From contig DJMI01000116.1 of NCBI GenBank assembly GCA_002435335.1, forward strand, positions 1 to 27,167: a DNA stretch of 27,167 nucleotides. Direction: 5' to 3'. The position numbers and the translations under genes were made by a program. Position 1 is the first letter of the stretch. Each line of letters starts with the position of its first letter. Under the pieces are notes generated by a model that was not told where the DNA came from, did no database searches, and saw only the letters and a list, made by a program, of their open reading frames with translations. The stretch comes from Nitrosomonas sp. UBA6494 (lineage in GTDB: Bacteria > Pseudomonadota > Gammaproteobacteria > Burkholderiales > Nitrosomonadaceae). Positions 1-8,548 of this stretch are shown here, in pieces.

Positions 1-1095
1 ACACAAAAGTTCTTACACTCTCACGCGGGCAGCATCAACAATACAATCGGCAGCAGTCTACTTAATTACGGTTACCTGAGCAGTTCCGGAATCATCGACA
101 ATTCTGGCATACTTAGCAGCGGCACTATCGGCAATTACGCCGGTTATTTTGAAAATAGCGGCGTGCTGAATAATCTCGTGGATGGCACCTTAACTACGTT
201 TGCTTATCTGGGCAATCAACTCGGCGGCAATTTGAATAATTACGGCTTCTTAAATATCGGCACGCTCGATGACACCGCAGGATATCTTAGCAACGCTGGC
301 AATCTCACCAATTTCGGTACTTTGAGCTACTCCGGCAACCTGCATAGCACCGGCACCTTCATCAACCACGGTAATTTAGCCACATTCGACATTTTCGGCA
401 GTTTGATCAACGAGGGTACTTTATCCAATACCGGCAATTTAATCACTGGTGGATTGCTGAGTAATACTGGCAACTTAAGCAATACCGGCACCCTGATCAA
501 TACCGGATCAGTGGTCGGCGAAGGTTTCTACACGCAAACCCTGGGACAAACAATCGTCAACGGATGGTTCAGCCAAACATCCAGCCAAATTCTGGAAGGT
601 GATTTAAGCGGGTCTGGAACTATCGCCGGTGAAGTCATCATTGATGAAGGCGCAAACGTCAATCCTGGCAATTCATCAACGGATACACTAACCGTGAACG
701 GCGATTTCAATAGTAACGGCAATTTGTTTTTTGAAATTGCCGGACTGGGAGCATTTGATGTACTGGATATAAACGGGGACGCTATATTTGGCGGCGGCAC
801 TATCGAATTTGAATTCATAAATGGATTTCATGCGGCTGCCGGTAACTACTGGGATTTTCTCTTTTCCGACACGATCACCGGCAGAAGCAATATTAACTTT
901 ATCGTCAACGGATTGGATAGCGGTTTAGCATGGAGCGTCATTCATTTCGATAATCAAGGTGAACGTCTGTTGATTAGCGCTATTCCTGAGCCTAAATTTT
1001 ATCTGATGCTGTTGGCAGGCCTTGGCTTGACAGTGTTCGTGACGCTACGACGACGCAAAATCGCGTTTCGCAGTGAATCACCGCACCAGTTTTAG
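1..1095 (+). CDS. PEP-CTERM repeat protein, 5' end cut by window
   Basis: The reading frame is open from the first base, so the start lies outside the window; a GTG at 163 is in frame but the repeats run through it. The visible 364 residues have two parts. The first half is a run of short Asn-Gly repeats (units like L-S-N-T-G-N), as in secreted beta-helix adhesins. Next comes a beta-rich segment with a V-N-P-G-N-S motif and a D-x-L-x-V-x-G-D-F motif, seen in autotransporter-like and PEP-CTERM passengers. The end is a PEP motif (codons at 985-993), a hydrophobic helix and an Arg cluster (LRRRK), which is the PEP-CTERM sorting tail. In known systems an exosortase removes this tail and the protein goes to the outer surface or exopolysaccharide matrix. 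The exosortase is not in this window. The passenger's function is unknown; surface or biofilm structure is an inference. Confidence 0.85.
   Translation, partial: TQKFLHSHAGSINNTIGSSLLNYGYLSSSGIIDNSGILSSGTIGNYAGYFENSGVLNNLVDGTLTTFAYLGNQLGGNLNNYGFLNIGTLDDTAGYLSNAGNLTNFGTLSYSGNLHSTGTFINHGNLATFDIFGSLINEGTLSNTGNLITGGLLSNTGNLSNTGTLINTGSVVGEGFYTQTLGQTIVNGWFSQTSSQILEGDLSGSGTIAGEVIIDEGANVNPGNSSTDTLTVNGDFNSNGNLFFEIAGLGAFDVLDINGDAIFGGGTIEFEFINGFHAAAGNYWDFLFSDTITGRSNINFIVNGLDSGLAWSVIHFDNQGERLLISAIPEPKFYLMLLAGLGLTVFVTLRRRKIAFRSESPHQF
28..507 (+). repeat. Degenerate Asn-Gly-rich coding repeats
   Basis: Within the PEP-CTERM gene, short units encoding patterns such as N-x-G-x-L and S-N-T-G-N-L recur about every 6 to 14 residues. 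The DNA units share words such as aataccggca and are diverged, so protein-level selection rather than recent duplication is likely for most of them. The closest copies lie near 420-507. This periodicity fits a beta-solenoid fold with Asn ladders. Confidence 0.7.
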
Positions 1096-1097
1096 AT

Positions 1098-1126
1098 CGA
1101 TTGCTGCAAAAATATGTCAGCGATCG
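1098..1126. terminator. Stem-loop between convergent genes
   Basis: CGATTGCTG (1098-1106) pairs with CAGCGATCG (1118-1126), nine pairs including one G-U, around an 11-nt loop. It sits between the PEP-CTERM stop and the holA stop and overlaps the last codons of holA. There is no U-run on the 3' side on either strand, so it is not a textbook intrinsic terminator. A bidirectional termination or 3'-end-protection role is only an inference. Confidence 0.3.
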
Positions 1127-2136
1127 GTTAAAAAAGATGAACTAAAACACAAACCCAATTGCAACAATTCATCCCACACATCGCCCTGCGCCACGCCTTT
1201 GATCATATGATCTATGGTAGCTGCGTGCGATAGCGCTGCTTTCAAGCGTTGCGGTTTGATGTGCTTTGCAGTGCTCATGACAAGTTTCTGCCGGTCACCC
1301 CATACTCGAGCAGCCTGCAACAAATGTGCAGGCGGCTGCCCGGCTGCAAGTCCTTGTTGAAGGATGATCAATTGCCGGATAGACTCAGCCAACGTAGTGA
1401 GAATAAGCGGTGGCGCAACGCCTTCGCCTTGCAATCCGTTTAGAATGCGGATAAAGCGCGCGGCATCGGCGGCGATCATTGCATCCGCCAATTGAAACAC
1501 GTCGTAGCGTGCCACATTCAGCACTGCATCTTTGATCTGTTCAAACGTCAATCCACCCGCGGGATACAGCAAAGCAAGCTTTTGGATTTCTTGATGCGCA
1601 GCCAGTAAATTACCCTCCACTTGATCGGCAAAAAATCGCAGCGTCGCAGCATCGGTTTTTTGTTGCTGCTGCGCCAAGCGTTGACCGATCCAATCCGGCA
1701 ATTGTTCGCGTTCAATCGCATAGACCGGAATCATCGCACCCGCTGTTTCCAATGCTTTAAACCATTTAGTCGCTTGACCTTGCTTGTCGATGCGCGGTAA
1801 TGTCACCAGCGTCAGCGTATCTCGCGGCAGCGCATTACAATAGGATTCTATAGCCTTACCACCCTCCTTACCGGGTTTTCCGGATGGAATGCGAAGATCG
1901 ATGATTCTAAGATCACCGAACAGCGACAAGCTATTACCTGCATTGAATAAATTCGACCAATTGAAGTGCTGCTCGACCACGAACAATTCACGTTCGGTAT
2001 AGCCTTGTAGCAATGCATGATGGCGAATCAGATCCGCCGCCTCCAGCATTAGCAACGGTTCGTTACCATACAGCGTATAAAGTGGGGTTAGTCCTTTCTG
2101 TAGTTGTTGCGATAATTGCTCAAGCTTGATGCGCAT
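1117..2136 (-). CDS. holA: DNA polymerase III subunit delta
   Basis: This is the delta subunit of the clamp loader (delta-tau/gamma-delta'), which opens the beta sliding clamp and loads it on DNA. The 339 residues match the usual family length. The N-terminus carries the typical L-Y-x-L-Y-G-N-E-P-L-L segment near residues 18-28 and a degenerate AAA+ fold with no functional P-loop, as expected for delta. The alpha-helical middle (A-Q-Q-Q) and C-terminal collar region are present. It follows lptE in the leuS-lptE-holA order common in betaproteobacteria, with a short gap, so co-transcription from upstream of leuS is likely. The ATG start gives the standard N-terminus M-R-I-K-L. Confidence 0.93.
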   Translation of the reverse strand: MRIKLEQLSQQLQKGLTPLYTLYGNEPLLMLEAADLIRHHALLQGYTERELFVVEQHFNWSNLFNAGNSLSLFGDLRIIDLRIPSGKPGKEGGKAIESYCNALPRDTLTLVTLPRIDKQGQATKWFKALETAGAMIPVYAIEREQLPDWIGQRLAQQQQKTDAATLRFFADQVEGNLLAAHQEIQKLALLYPAGGLTFEQIKDAVLNVARYDVFQLADAMIAADAARFIRILNGLQGEGVAPPLILTTLAESIRQLIILQQGLAAGQPPAHLLQAARVWGDRQKLVMSTAKHIKPQRLKAALSHAATIDHMIKGVAQGDVWDELLQLGLCFSSSFLTDR

Positions 2137-2160
2137 GACATCACATCATTAGCTGAACAA

Positions 2161-2679
2161 TTACTGTTTGCTCTCGGAAACAGGCGCCTTGTAGGCCGAC
2201 AAACGCCAAATGATTTGCTGCAACGCATCATTTTGCATGTCCTTCACCAGTAGCGCCTCTTCATGTTCCTTGGCGACAATTTGCGCATCCAGGAACGGCA
2301 GGATACGCGTTAATGCAATTTCGGTATTCGGTACGATTTCGACACCGTTTTTATCCAGCACACGATAAATCACCCGGTAAATCAGATTAAAATCACGCAC
2401 CCGTCCGCCACCTGACAACGACAAAATCGCCCGCTGATTAGTCGCGCTGATGATATCCAACGTTGCATCGGCTTCTGATGGACTCGGTGCGAGCTTAGTA
2501 GTCGATGACGTTTTGATCATGCGTTCCATTTGAATGCCTATGCTATGACCGTCTGGCGCGTTAACGTACATCGATTGAAACGGTAACGCGGAAATTTGAC
2601 CGCGCAGTTTGAAGCCGCAAGCGGTCAACAGAATCACCATCAGCACAATCAGCCATTGTTTCTTGCGAAGTTTTATCAT
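2161..2679 (-). CDS. lptE: LPS assembly lipoprotein LptE
   Basis: LptE forms the plug of the LptD/LptE outer-membrane translocon that inserts lipopolysaccharide into the outer leaflet. The sequence shows a positively charged start, a hydrophobic stretch and the lipobox L-T-A-C followed by G-F-K-L-R-G, the hallmark beginning of mature LptE. The 172 residues fit the family. I chose the ATG at 2679 because it gives a classic lipoprotein signal peptide; a GTG at 2691 would add four residues (V-F-S-F). Neither has a clear Shine-Dalgarno. The gene begins just downstream of the leuS stop, so translation may be coupled. Confidence 0.9.
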   Translation of the reverse strand: MIKLRKKQWLIVLMVILLTACGFKLRGQISALPFQSMYVNAPDGHSIGIQMERMIKTSSTTKLAPSPSEADATLDIISATNQRAILSLSGGGRVRDFNLIYRVIYRVLDKNGVEIVPNTEIALTRILPFLDAQIVAKEHEEALLVKDMQNDALQQIIWRLSAYKAPVSESKQ

Positions 2680-2696
2680 GAACGAGAACACAAAAT

Positions 2697-5297
2697 TTAA
2701 ACCACGATATTGATCAATTTACCGGGCACCACGATAATTTTTTTAATCGATTGCCCCTCGGTGAATTTGCGTACATGCTCATCCGCAAGAGCAGCTTGTT
2801 CAACGGCCTCTCGCTCGGCATCTTTGGCGACATTGACTTGACCGCGCAATTTGCCGTTCACCTGCACCATCAATTTGATTTCATCCTGCACCAATGCAGC
2901 ATTGTCGGCTTTAGGCCAGGGCTGATCGGACAATTCACTGCCGGGCTTTAATTCACGCCACAGTGCATGGCAAATGTGCGGCACAATCGGCGACAACAAT
3001 AGCACAATATTTTCCAATGCTTCCTGCATCAGATTACGGCTTGCCGGATCCAAATCCTGGCATTTCACCAGTCCATTCATCAGCTCCATCACCGCGGCAA
3101 TCGCAGTATTGAAGGTATGGCGACGTTCCAGATCGTCGGTTACTTTGGCGATGGTTTGATGCAATTGCATGCGCAGCGCTTTCAATTCCGGGGACAAACT
3201 GGTATGCAGCGCCGGGTCCACATTGACCAAACCGGGTTGCAAATGCAAATACACCTGCCGCCACAAACGTTTCAAAAATCGATACGCACCGTCGACACCG
3301 GCATCCGCCCATTCCAAGGTTTGCGTCGGTGGACTAGCAAACATCATGAACAAGCGTGCAGTGTCGGCGCCATACTCTTCCACCAATTGCTGCGGATCAA
3401 CGCCGTTGTTTTTCGACTTTGACATGGTACCAATACCGCCGGATTCGACCGGTTGATTGTCCGTCAGCAAAATCGCGCCGCAGCGCTTGCCTTGCTCATC
3501 GAATTGAATCTGCACTTCGGACGGATTGTAGTAGGTAATACGCCCGCTACCGGTTTTGCGGAAGAAAATCTCATTTAATACCATACCTTGCGTCAGCAAG
3601 TTGGTGAACGGTTCATCCAATTTCAACAAACCGAGATCGCGCATCACCTTGCTCCAAAAACGAGAATACAGCAAATGCAAAATCGCATGCTCAATACCAC
3701 CGATATATTGATCCGCCGGCAACCAGTAATTGGCGCGTTCGTCGGTCATGGCTTTTGTTTGATTCGGGCAGGCGTAACGAGCGTAATACCATGACGAATC
3801 CACGAACGTATCCATTGTGTCGGTTTCCCGGCGCGCGGGTTTGCCGCATTTCGGGCAATTGCATTGATAAAAAGACGGTGTTTTGGCCAAAGGATTGCCG
3901 GAACCGTCCGGTACCAAATCCTGCGGCAATACCACCGGCAACTGATCATCTGGTACCGGTACCACACCGCAATCGGTGCAATGTATCAATGGAATCGGGC
4001 AACCCCAGTAACGTTGACGCGAAATGCCCCAGTCGCGCAGACGGAATTGCACGCGCTTGTTACCCAATCCTTTTTGCGCTAATGCAGCCGCGATCGCATC
4101 GACCGCCGCCTGAAATGTCAATCCAGAAAATTCACCGGAATCGAAAGTAATACCGTGTTCGACATACGCCTCGATCAGCGGCAGCAATAAATCCCCGTCC
4201 GTCGGCTTAATCACGGCCTTAATCGGCAAGCCATATTGCGTCGCAAATGCAAAATCACGCTCATCGTGCGCAGGGACCGCCATTACTGCGCCTTCACCAT
4301 AACCCATCAACACATAATTAGCGATCCATACCGGCAATTTCTTGCCGTTGAGCGGGTGGATAACGAATAAACCGGTATCCATACCTTTCTTGTCCTGTGT
4401 GGCCAGATCGGCTTCCTTGGCGGAGCCAAGCTTGCATTCTTGAATGAATGCTTGCAGTGGCGGATTATTTTTTGCGGCATGCAATGCGATCGGATGCTCG
4501 GCGGCAACGGCAACATACGTCGCCCCCATCAGCGTATCCGCACGCGTGGTGAATACTTTCAAATCCTGTGGTGTGCCAGATTCGCCATCGGCGGGAAAGG
4601 TAATATCGACGCCGTAACTCTTGCCGATCCAATTGGCTTGCATGGTTCTCACCCGCTCCGGCCAACCGTCCAGCGTATCCAATGCACTCAACAATTCATC
4701 GGCGTATTGCGTGATTTTCAGGTAATACATCGGAATTTCACGCTTTTCCACCGGAGCGCCGGTACGCCAGCCGCAACCATCGATAACTTGTTCGTTAGCC
4801 AGTACCGTCTGATCGACCGGATCCCAATTGACCGTTCCCGTCTTCTGATACGCCAACCCTTTTTCCAGCATGCGTAAAAACAACCACTGATTCCAATGAT
4901 AATAGCTCGGATCGCAAGTGGCGATTTCGCGTTCCCAGTCGATACTGAGCCCCAGGCTTTTTAATTGCTTGCGCATATACGCGATGTTGTCGTAAGTCCA
5001 TTTGGCCGGGGATACGTTGTTTTGCATTGCTGCATTTTCCGCCGGCAAACCGAATGCGTCCCAGCCCATCGGCTGCAATACGTTATAACCTTGCATGCGA
5101 CGATAACGCGACAGCACATCACCGATGGTGTAATTGCGTACATGTCCCATGTGCAATTTGCCGGACGGATACGGAAACATCGACAAACAGTAATATTTAG
5201 GCTTTCCGGGCGTTTCGTGCGCTTTGAATGCGGCAGTTTGATCCCAATAGTGCTGCGCTGATTTTTCGATTTCTTGGGGGTGATATTTTTCTTGCAT
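2697..5297 (-). CDS. leuS: Leucyl-tRNA synthetase
   Basis: This class Ia synthetase charges tRNA-Leu with leucine. It has 866 residues, the normal bacterial length. The HIGH-type motif is H-M-G-H at residues 49-52. The KMSKS-type motif is T-M-S-K-S at 624-628. The CP1 editing domain is present, with the T-rich T-T-R-A-D-T-L segment near 250-256 and the H-D-E-R-D-F segment near 344-349 needed for hydrolysis of mischarged tRNA. A Zn-type C-P-K-C lies at about 481-484. The C-terminal anticodon-binding and end domains are complete. It is first in leuS-lptE-holA. All long open frames antisense to it look like shadows of its codon usage. Confidence 0.98.
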   Translation of the reverse strand: MQEKYHPQEIEKSAQHYWDQTAAFKAHETPGKPKYYCLSMFPYPSGKLHMGHVRNYTIGDVLSRYRRMQGYNVLQPMGWDAFGLPAENAAMQNNVSPAKWTYDNIAYMRKQLKSLGLSIDWEREIATCDPSYYHWNQWLFLRMLEKGLAYQKTGTVNWDPVDQTVLANEQVIDGCGWRTGAPVEKREIPMYYLKITQYADELLSALDTLDGWPERVRTMQANWIGKSYGVDITFPADGESGTPQDLKVFTTRADTLMGATYVAVAAEHPIALHAAKNNPPLQAFIQECKLGSAKEADLATQDKKGMDTGLFVIHPLNGKKLPVWIANYVLMGYGEGAVMAVPAHDERDFAFATQYGLPIKAVIKPTDGDLLLPLIEAYVEHGITFDSGEFSGLTFQAAVDAIAAALAQKGLGNKRVQFRLRDWGISRQRYWGCPIPLIHCTDCGVVPVPDDQLPVVLPQDLVPDGSGNPLAKTPSFYQCNCPKCGKPARRETDTMDTFVDSSWYYARYACPNQTKAMTDERANYWLPADQYIGGIEHAILHLLYSRFWSKVMRDLGLLKLDEPFTNLLTQGMVLNEIFFRKTGSGRITYYNPSEVQIQFDEQGKRCGAILLTDNQPVESGGIGTMSKSKNNGVDPQQLVEEYGADTARLFMMFASPPTQTLEWADAGVDGAYRFLKRLWRQVYLHLQPGLVNVDPALHTSLSPELKALRMQLHQTIAKVTDDLERRHTFNTAIAAVMELMNGLVKCQDLDPASRNLMQEALENIVLLLSPIVPHICHALWRELKPGSELSDQPWPKADNAALVQDEIKLMVQVNGKLRGQVNVAKDAEREAVEQAALADEHVRKFTEGQSIKKIIVVPGKLINIVV

Positions 5298-5347
5298 AAA
5301 TGAAGACGATTATTATTCTATAAATTGAATCATTTTTCTTAAAACAG

Positions 5348-5399
5348 CGGGCACACACAGCCACCTTGACGGCAACGGCATAAAACATCAAGATGCCCG
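5348..5399 (-). promoter_or_regulatory. Possible folded leader upstream of leuS
   Basis: In the 202-bp gap between leuS and the divergent exporter operon, CGGGCA (5348-5353) can pair with TGCCCG (5394-5399). Inside it CTTGA (5365-5369) can pair with TCAAG (5388-5392). On the leuS strand the outer stem is followed by a short T-rich stretch (CTGTTTTAAG). This could be a weak attenuator-like structure in the leuS leader or chance. No convincing sigma-70 promoter was recognised for either gene in this gap. Confidence 0.2.
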
Positions 5400-5499
5400 T
5401 TAAACACCGCAACAACTATTATATGTCGGCGCGATCAACCGCGTTTTTAAGATTATACTGCTAACCGTCAAACTTAGTCTGTTTCAAAACATTACCGAA

Positions 5500-6417
5500 G
5501 TGATCATAGAAATTCGCCCTGTACATCAAATCCGCAGCTGGTTCATTTTCATTTTCAGCTTAATTACATTAAATTTCAGTGTATTAGCAAATGATCTTCA
5601 TTACACAAATGCCAATCACGGTGTCGGCACTTTAGGACGTATCGAACCGCGCTCCCGAATCATAAAAATTTCTCATAACGCCGGCCCCGAAGGGGCCCGG
5701 GTTCAGCAACTACTCGCCCATGAAGGCGATTCGGTGCAACAAGGACAAAAGCTTGCAATATTATCGGATTATAAAAAAAAGGAAGCTGAAGTTGATGCCG
5801 CAAAAACCTATGTCAAGGTACTCGAAGCACATTTACAGATCGAAAAAACTTCATTGGCTTTCCATAAGCGTGAGTATTCGCGCTACCAATCGTTAGAACA
5901 AACTTCCGCCACCAGCGCCTCACTGGCCGATGCCAAACAGCTTGCGGTAGAACAATCCGAGATTACCGCCAAACGCTTGTCGGCTGAAATTGCCAATGCG
6001 CTATTCAAACAACGCATCGCCGAAGCCGAGCTGGAAAATACTTCCATTCTGGCACCGATCTCCGGTACTGTATTAAAAATCCACTCACGACCGGGAGAGC
6101 GAATCAAAGACAGCGGTTTATTGGAAATGGCTGACCTGACACAACTCGATGTTGTTGCGGAAGTATATGAATCCGATATGGCAAGAATCAAACCTGGCCA
6201 ATCCGCACAAATCAGCGCAAACGGTTTTAAACGTGCTTATAACGCCGAAGTCAGGGAATTGGGATTTCAAGTCAAGAAAAACGATTTGAACGATACCGAT
6301 CCGTTGGCCGATATCGACAACCGCATCGTTGAAGTCCGTCTAACATTGGAACAGGAAGCAACCGCCGAATTGCGGCATCAACTATTGCGTCAGGTCAGGG
6401 TGCGCATCTTCCCATGA
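5500..6417 (+). CDS. HlyD-family periplasmic adaptor of ABC exporter (DevB-like)
   Basis: This is the membrane-fusion subunit of a tripartite exporter, linking an inner-membrane ABC transporter to an outer-membrane TolC-type channel. The N-terminus has a hydrophobic segment ending in V-L-A-N, a signal peptide or anchor. A G-T-L-G-R-I-E-P opening typical of DevB proteins follows. Two half-lipoyl segments flank a coiled coil of roughly 110 residues: one near L-A-H-E-G-D-S-V-Q-Q-G-Q, the other near L-A-P-I-S-G-T-V-L-K-I. A beta-barrel domain (V-x-E-V-Y-E-S-D) comes last. At 305 residues it is short for the family. The start is a GTG with no clear Shine-Dalgarno, and no in-frame ATG is near. Its stop overlaps the permease start (ATGA), which supports one operon. 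The substrate is unknown; the partner TolC is not in the window. Confidence 0.85.
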   Translation: MIIEIRPVHQIRSWFIFIFSLITLNFSVLANDLHYTNANHGVGTLGRIEPRSRIIKISHNAGPEGARVQQLLAHEGDSVQQGQKLAILSDYKKKEAEVDAAKTYVKVLEAHLQIEKTSLAFHKREYSRYQSLEQTSATSASLADAKQLAVEQSEITAKRLSAEIANALFKQRIAEAELENTSILAPISGTVLKIHSRPGERIKDSGLLEMADLTQLDVVAEVYESDMARIKPGQSAQISANGFKRAYNAEVRELGFQVKKNDLNDTDPLADIDNRIVEVRLTLEQEATAELRHQLLRQVRVRIFP

Positions 6418-7583
6418 ATCTGGCTGCATGGTGTTATTTCCCTGCGCGACTGGCATGGCGGCAACTGATTTTCGATCGCACAAAACTGATCGCAGCAATA
6501 TTCGGCGTCATGTTTGCGTGTGTACTGGTGTTCATGCAACTGGGTTTCCGAGACTCTCTCTACGATAGCGCGATTTCCGCACCATTGAAATTAAGCGGCG
6601 ACCTATTTCTGATGCACAAACAAACCGAAGCGATGTGGCGACCGGTCCGATTTCCACGTCGCGAATTGATGCGAGCACTGGGACATCCAGCCGTGGCTGA
6701 AATCACACCCATCTATTTAGCTTTGGCGTCGTTTAAAAATATCGAAACACAAGTCAAAAGAACCCTGATGGTGTACGGCTTTGATCCCGATTCTCAGGTA
6801 TTCAATATCGTCGATATTCAAAATCAGCGCAATCTTTTACGACTGAAAGATACGATTTTATTCGATGAATTTTCTCGCCCCGAATTCGGGCCCATTCGTC
6901 AATTGATCGAAACAGGCCGAAATATCACTGAAGTCAATGATTACAAAACCAATATCGTCGGATTGTTTCACCTGGGCGTCTCTTTTGCCGCCGATGGCAA
7001 CATCGTTACCAGCGACCTTAATTTTATGCGTATCTTTCCTAACAGAAATCATCATGCAATCGATGTAGGCGTAATCAAACTTCACCCCGGTTCATCGATA
7101 CAACAAGTACAAGCTGAGCTAAGACTTCAGCTTAATGAATTTGTCGACATTTTCACCTACGAAGAATTGTTGCAACATGAAAAAGACTACTGGGCAGACA
7201 TGGCACCGATCGGGTTTATTTTTGGATTCGGTACCATCATGGGATTAGTGGTCGGTCTCGTTATTGTCTATCAGATTCTGTTTACCGATATTGCCAATCT
7301 TCGCTACGAATTCGCAACTTTAAAAGCCATGGGATACGAACACGGTTATTTCATTCGTGTCGTATTCGCTTCCGCGTTTTATCTGGCCGTATTGGGTTTC
7401 TTGCCCGGCCTTATCCTTTCTGCCGCCTTATATCAGTTGGCCGAATCGCAGATATACATGCCGATGCCGATGACGTTCGTCAAGCTTAGTACGGTATTCC
7501 TGTTCATTCTTTCTATGTGCACAATGGCGGGATTGCTAGCAATTCATAAATTGAAGGCCGCCGATCCGGCGGACATGTTCTGA
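6414..7583 (+). CDS. ABC exporter permease (DevC/MacB-FtsX type)
   Basis: The 389-residue inner-membrane permease follows the MacB/FtsX plan. One N-terminal membrane helix (about residues 25-45) is followed by a large periplasmic domain. Three more helices lie in the last 130 residues, including the G-F-I-F-G-F-G-T-I-M-G-L-V-V-G segment, and an A-T-L-K-A-M-G-Y coupling-helix motif is typical of DevC. Such permeases usually act by mechanotransmission rather than by a transmembrane channel, moving periplasmic substrates such as lipids or glycolipids through the adaptor and TolC. It overlaps the adaptor gene by four bases and the ATPase gene by one. Cyanobacterial DevBCA exports heterocyst glycolipids; the substrate here cannot be told from the sequence. 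Confidence 0.87.
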   Translation: MNLAAWCYFPARLAWRQLIFDRTKLIAAIFGVMFACVLVFMQLGFRDSLYDSAISAPLKLSGDLFLMHKQTEAMWRPVRFPRRELMRALGHPAVAEITPIYLALASFKNIETQVKRTLMVYGFDPDSQVFNIVDIQNQRNLLRLKDTILFDEFSRPEFGPIRQLIETGRNITEVNDYKTNIVGLFHLGVSFAADGNIVTSDLNFMRIFPNRNHHAIDVGVIKLHPGSSIQQVQAELRLQLNEFVDIFTYEELLQHEKDYWADMAPIGFIFGFGTIMGLVVGLVIVYQILFTDIANLRYEFATLKAMGYEHGYFIRVVFASAFYLAVLGFLPGLILSAALYQLAESQIYMPMPMTFVKLSTVFLFILSMCTMAGLLAIHKLKAADPADMF

Positions 7584-8260
7584 TGTCCAAAATCATTGAT
7601 GTACATCATTTGAATTTCAGTTTCGGTAGCGGTGAAATCGAACGTCCGGTTTTAAAAGATGTCACGCTGTCGATTGAGAAGGGCGAGATCGTTCTGATGA
7701 CAGGACCGTCCGGTTCTGGAAAAACCACCTTTCTAACCATCGTCGGTGGTCTGCGACAGGCTTATCACGGTAGCGTGCAAGTGCTTGATCAACAATTGGC
7801 AGGCAGCACCGAGCAAGTCAAAATCAGCATTCGCCAACAAACTGGTTATATTTTTCAACAGCATAACTTGCTCAAGGCACTTACTGCATTGCAAAACGTC
7901 AGCATGACCTTGGAAATGCACGATACCATGACAGAACGACAAAGACTCGATCAAGCCGCAGCAATGCTTGATGCGGTGGGACTCAGCGATCGAATGCACT
8001 ATAAACCGGAACAACTGTCCGGCGGGCAGCGTCAACGTGTCTCAATCGCCAGAGCTTTGGTTGGAAAACCCAAAATCGTCCTGGCGGATGAACCGACAGC
8101 TTCGCTGGACAAACAAAGCGGGCAAGAAGCTGTCGCTATTCTGAAAAAATTGGCCAAAGAATCGGGTACAGCGATATTGCTGGTAACTCATGATTACCGG
8201 ATATTAGATATCGCTGATCGTGTGGTGGAATTGGAAGACGGTATTATTAGAAACGGATGA
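7583..8260 (+). CDS. ABC exporter ATP-binding protein (DevA/LolD-like)
   Basis: This cytoplasmic ATPase powers the exporter formed with the two upstream products. The full motif set is present in 225 residues: Walker A G-P-S-G-S-G-K-T-T (41-49), Q-loop in the Y-I-F-Q-Q-H segment (about 89-94), signature L-S-G-G-Q (145-149), Walker B I-V-L-A-D-E (165-170) and the switch His at 203 (V-T-H-D). It is translationally coupled to the permease (TGATG overlap). Length and motifs match the MacB-NBD/LolD/DevA group. LolD is an alternative name for isolated homologues, but the adjacent HlyD-type adaptor argues against a Lol system. Confidence 0.92.
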   Translation: MSKIIDVHHLNFSFGSGEIERPVLKDVTLSIEKGEIVLMTGPSGSGKTTFLTIVGGLRQAYHGSVQVLDQQLAGSTEQVKISIRQQTGYIFQQHNLLKALTALQNVSMTLEMHDTMTERQRLDQAAAMLDAVGLSDRMHYKPEQLSGGQRQRVSIARALVGKPKIVLADEPTASLDKQSGQEAVAILKKLAKESGTAILLVTHDYRILDIADRVVELEDGIIRNG

Positions 8261-8316
8261 TTCTTTTCGATCGAAATGGGCATTCAAGGACCCAATTCAT
8301 ATTTCTGACACTGCCG

Positions 8317-8369
8317 CAATCCGAATCCTATTTCAACTGAATTAATCCAATCGGAATCCTATTTTTAAC
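8317..8369. repeat. Two-copy direct repeat at the dodecin 3' end
   Basis: The word CAATCCGAATCCTATTT (8317-8333) recurs with one mismatch at 8348-8364, a period of 31 bp. The second copy contains the end of the dodecin gene, so the first copy, outside the gene, looks like a duplicated 3' fragment. Read on the minus strand the copy would encode I-G-F-G-L, echoing I-G-F-R-L at the dodecin C-terminus. Confidence 0.55.
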
Positions 8370-8548
8370 TTGACTTGAAAATGCGCAACTTTGGCATCGA
8401 CGATATGACCGCGAGTTTCAACCACCTCAAACCAATCCAGGTTATGCAGTGTTTGTCCTGCCTTGGCTATCGCCTGGTGAATCGCATCGTCACTGCTTTT
8501 GCTTGAAGAACCAACAATTTCTATCACCTTATAGATATGATCGCTCAT
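8342..8548 (-). CDS. Dodecin flavin-storage protein
   Basis: Dodecins assemble into hollow dodecamers that bind flavins (FMN, riboflavin or lumichrome) and buffer free flavin. The 68-residue length, the opening I-Y-K-V-I-E-I-V-G-S-S and the A-I-x-x-A-I-x-x-A helix are diagnostic. Trp39 and Gln58 correspond by position to the flavin-stacking Trp and hydrogen-bonding Gln of characterised dodecins. A good Shine-Dalgarno (AAGGA) precedes the ATG. The gene stands alone: it converges on the exporter operon and diverges from the M48 lipoprotein gene. Confidence 0.93.
   Translation of the reverse strand: MSDHIYKVIEIVGSSSKSSDDAIHQAIAKAGQTLHNLDWFEVVETRGHIVDAKVAHFQVKLKIGFRLD

Noticed and set aside
2751..5261. 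Several open frames of 60-145 codons antisense to leuS
   Set aside because: They lie wholly inside a highly conserved gene, show no recognisable domain or ribosome site, and are explained by its codon usage.
5454..5459. TATACT as a -10 box for the exporter operon
   Set aside because: No -35-like hexamer lies at 16-18 bp and there is no extended -10 TG, so the evidence is too weak to list.
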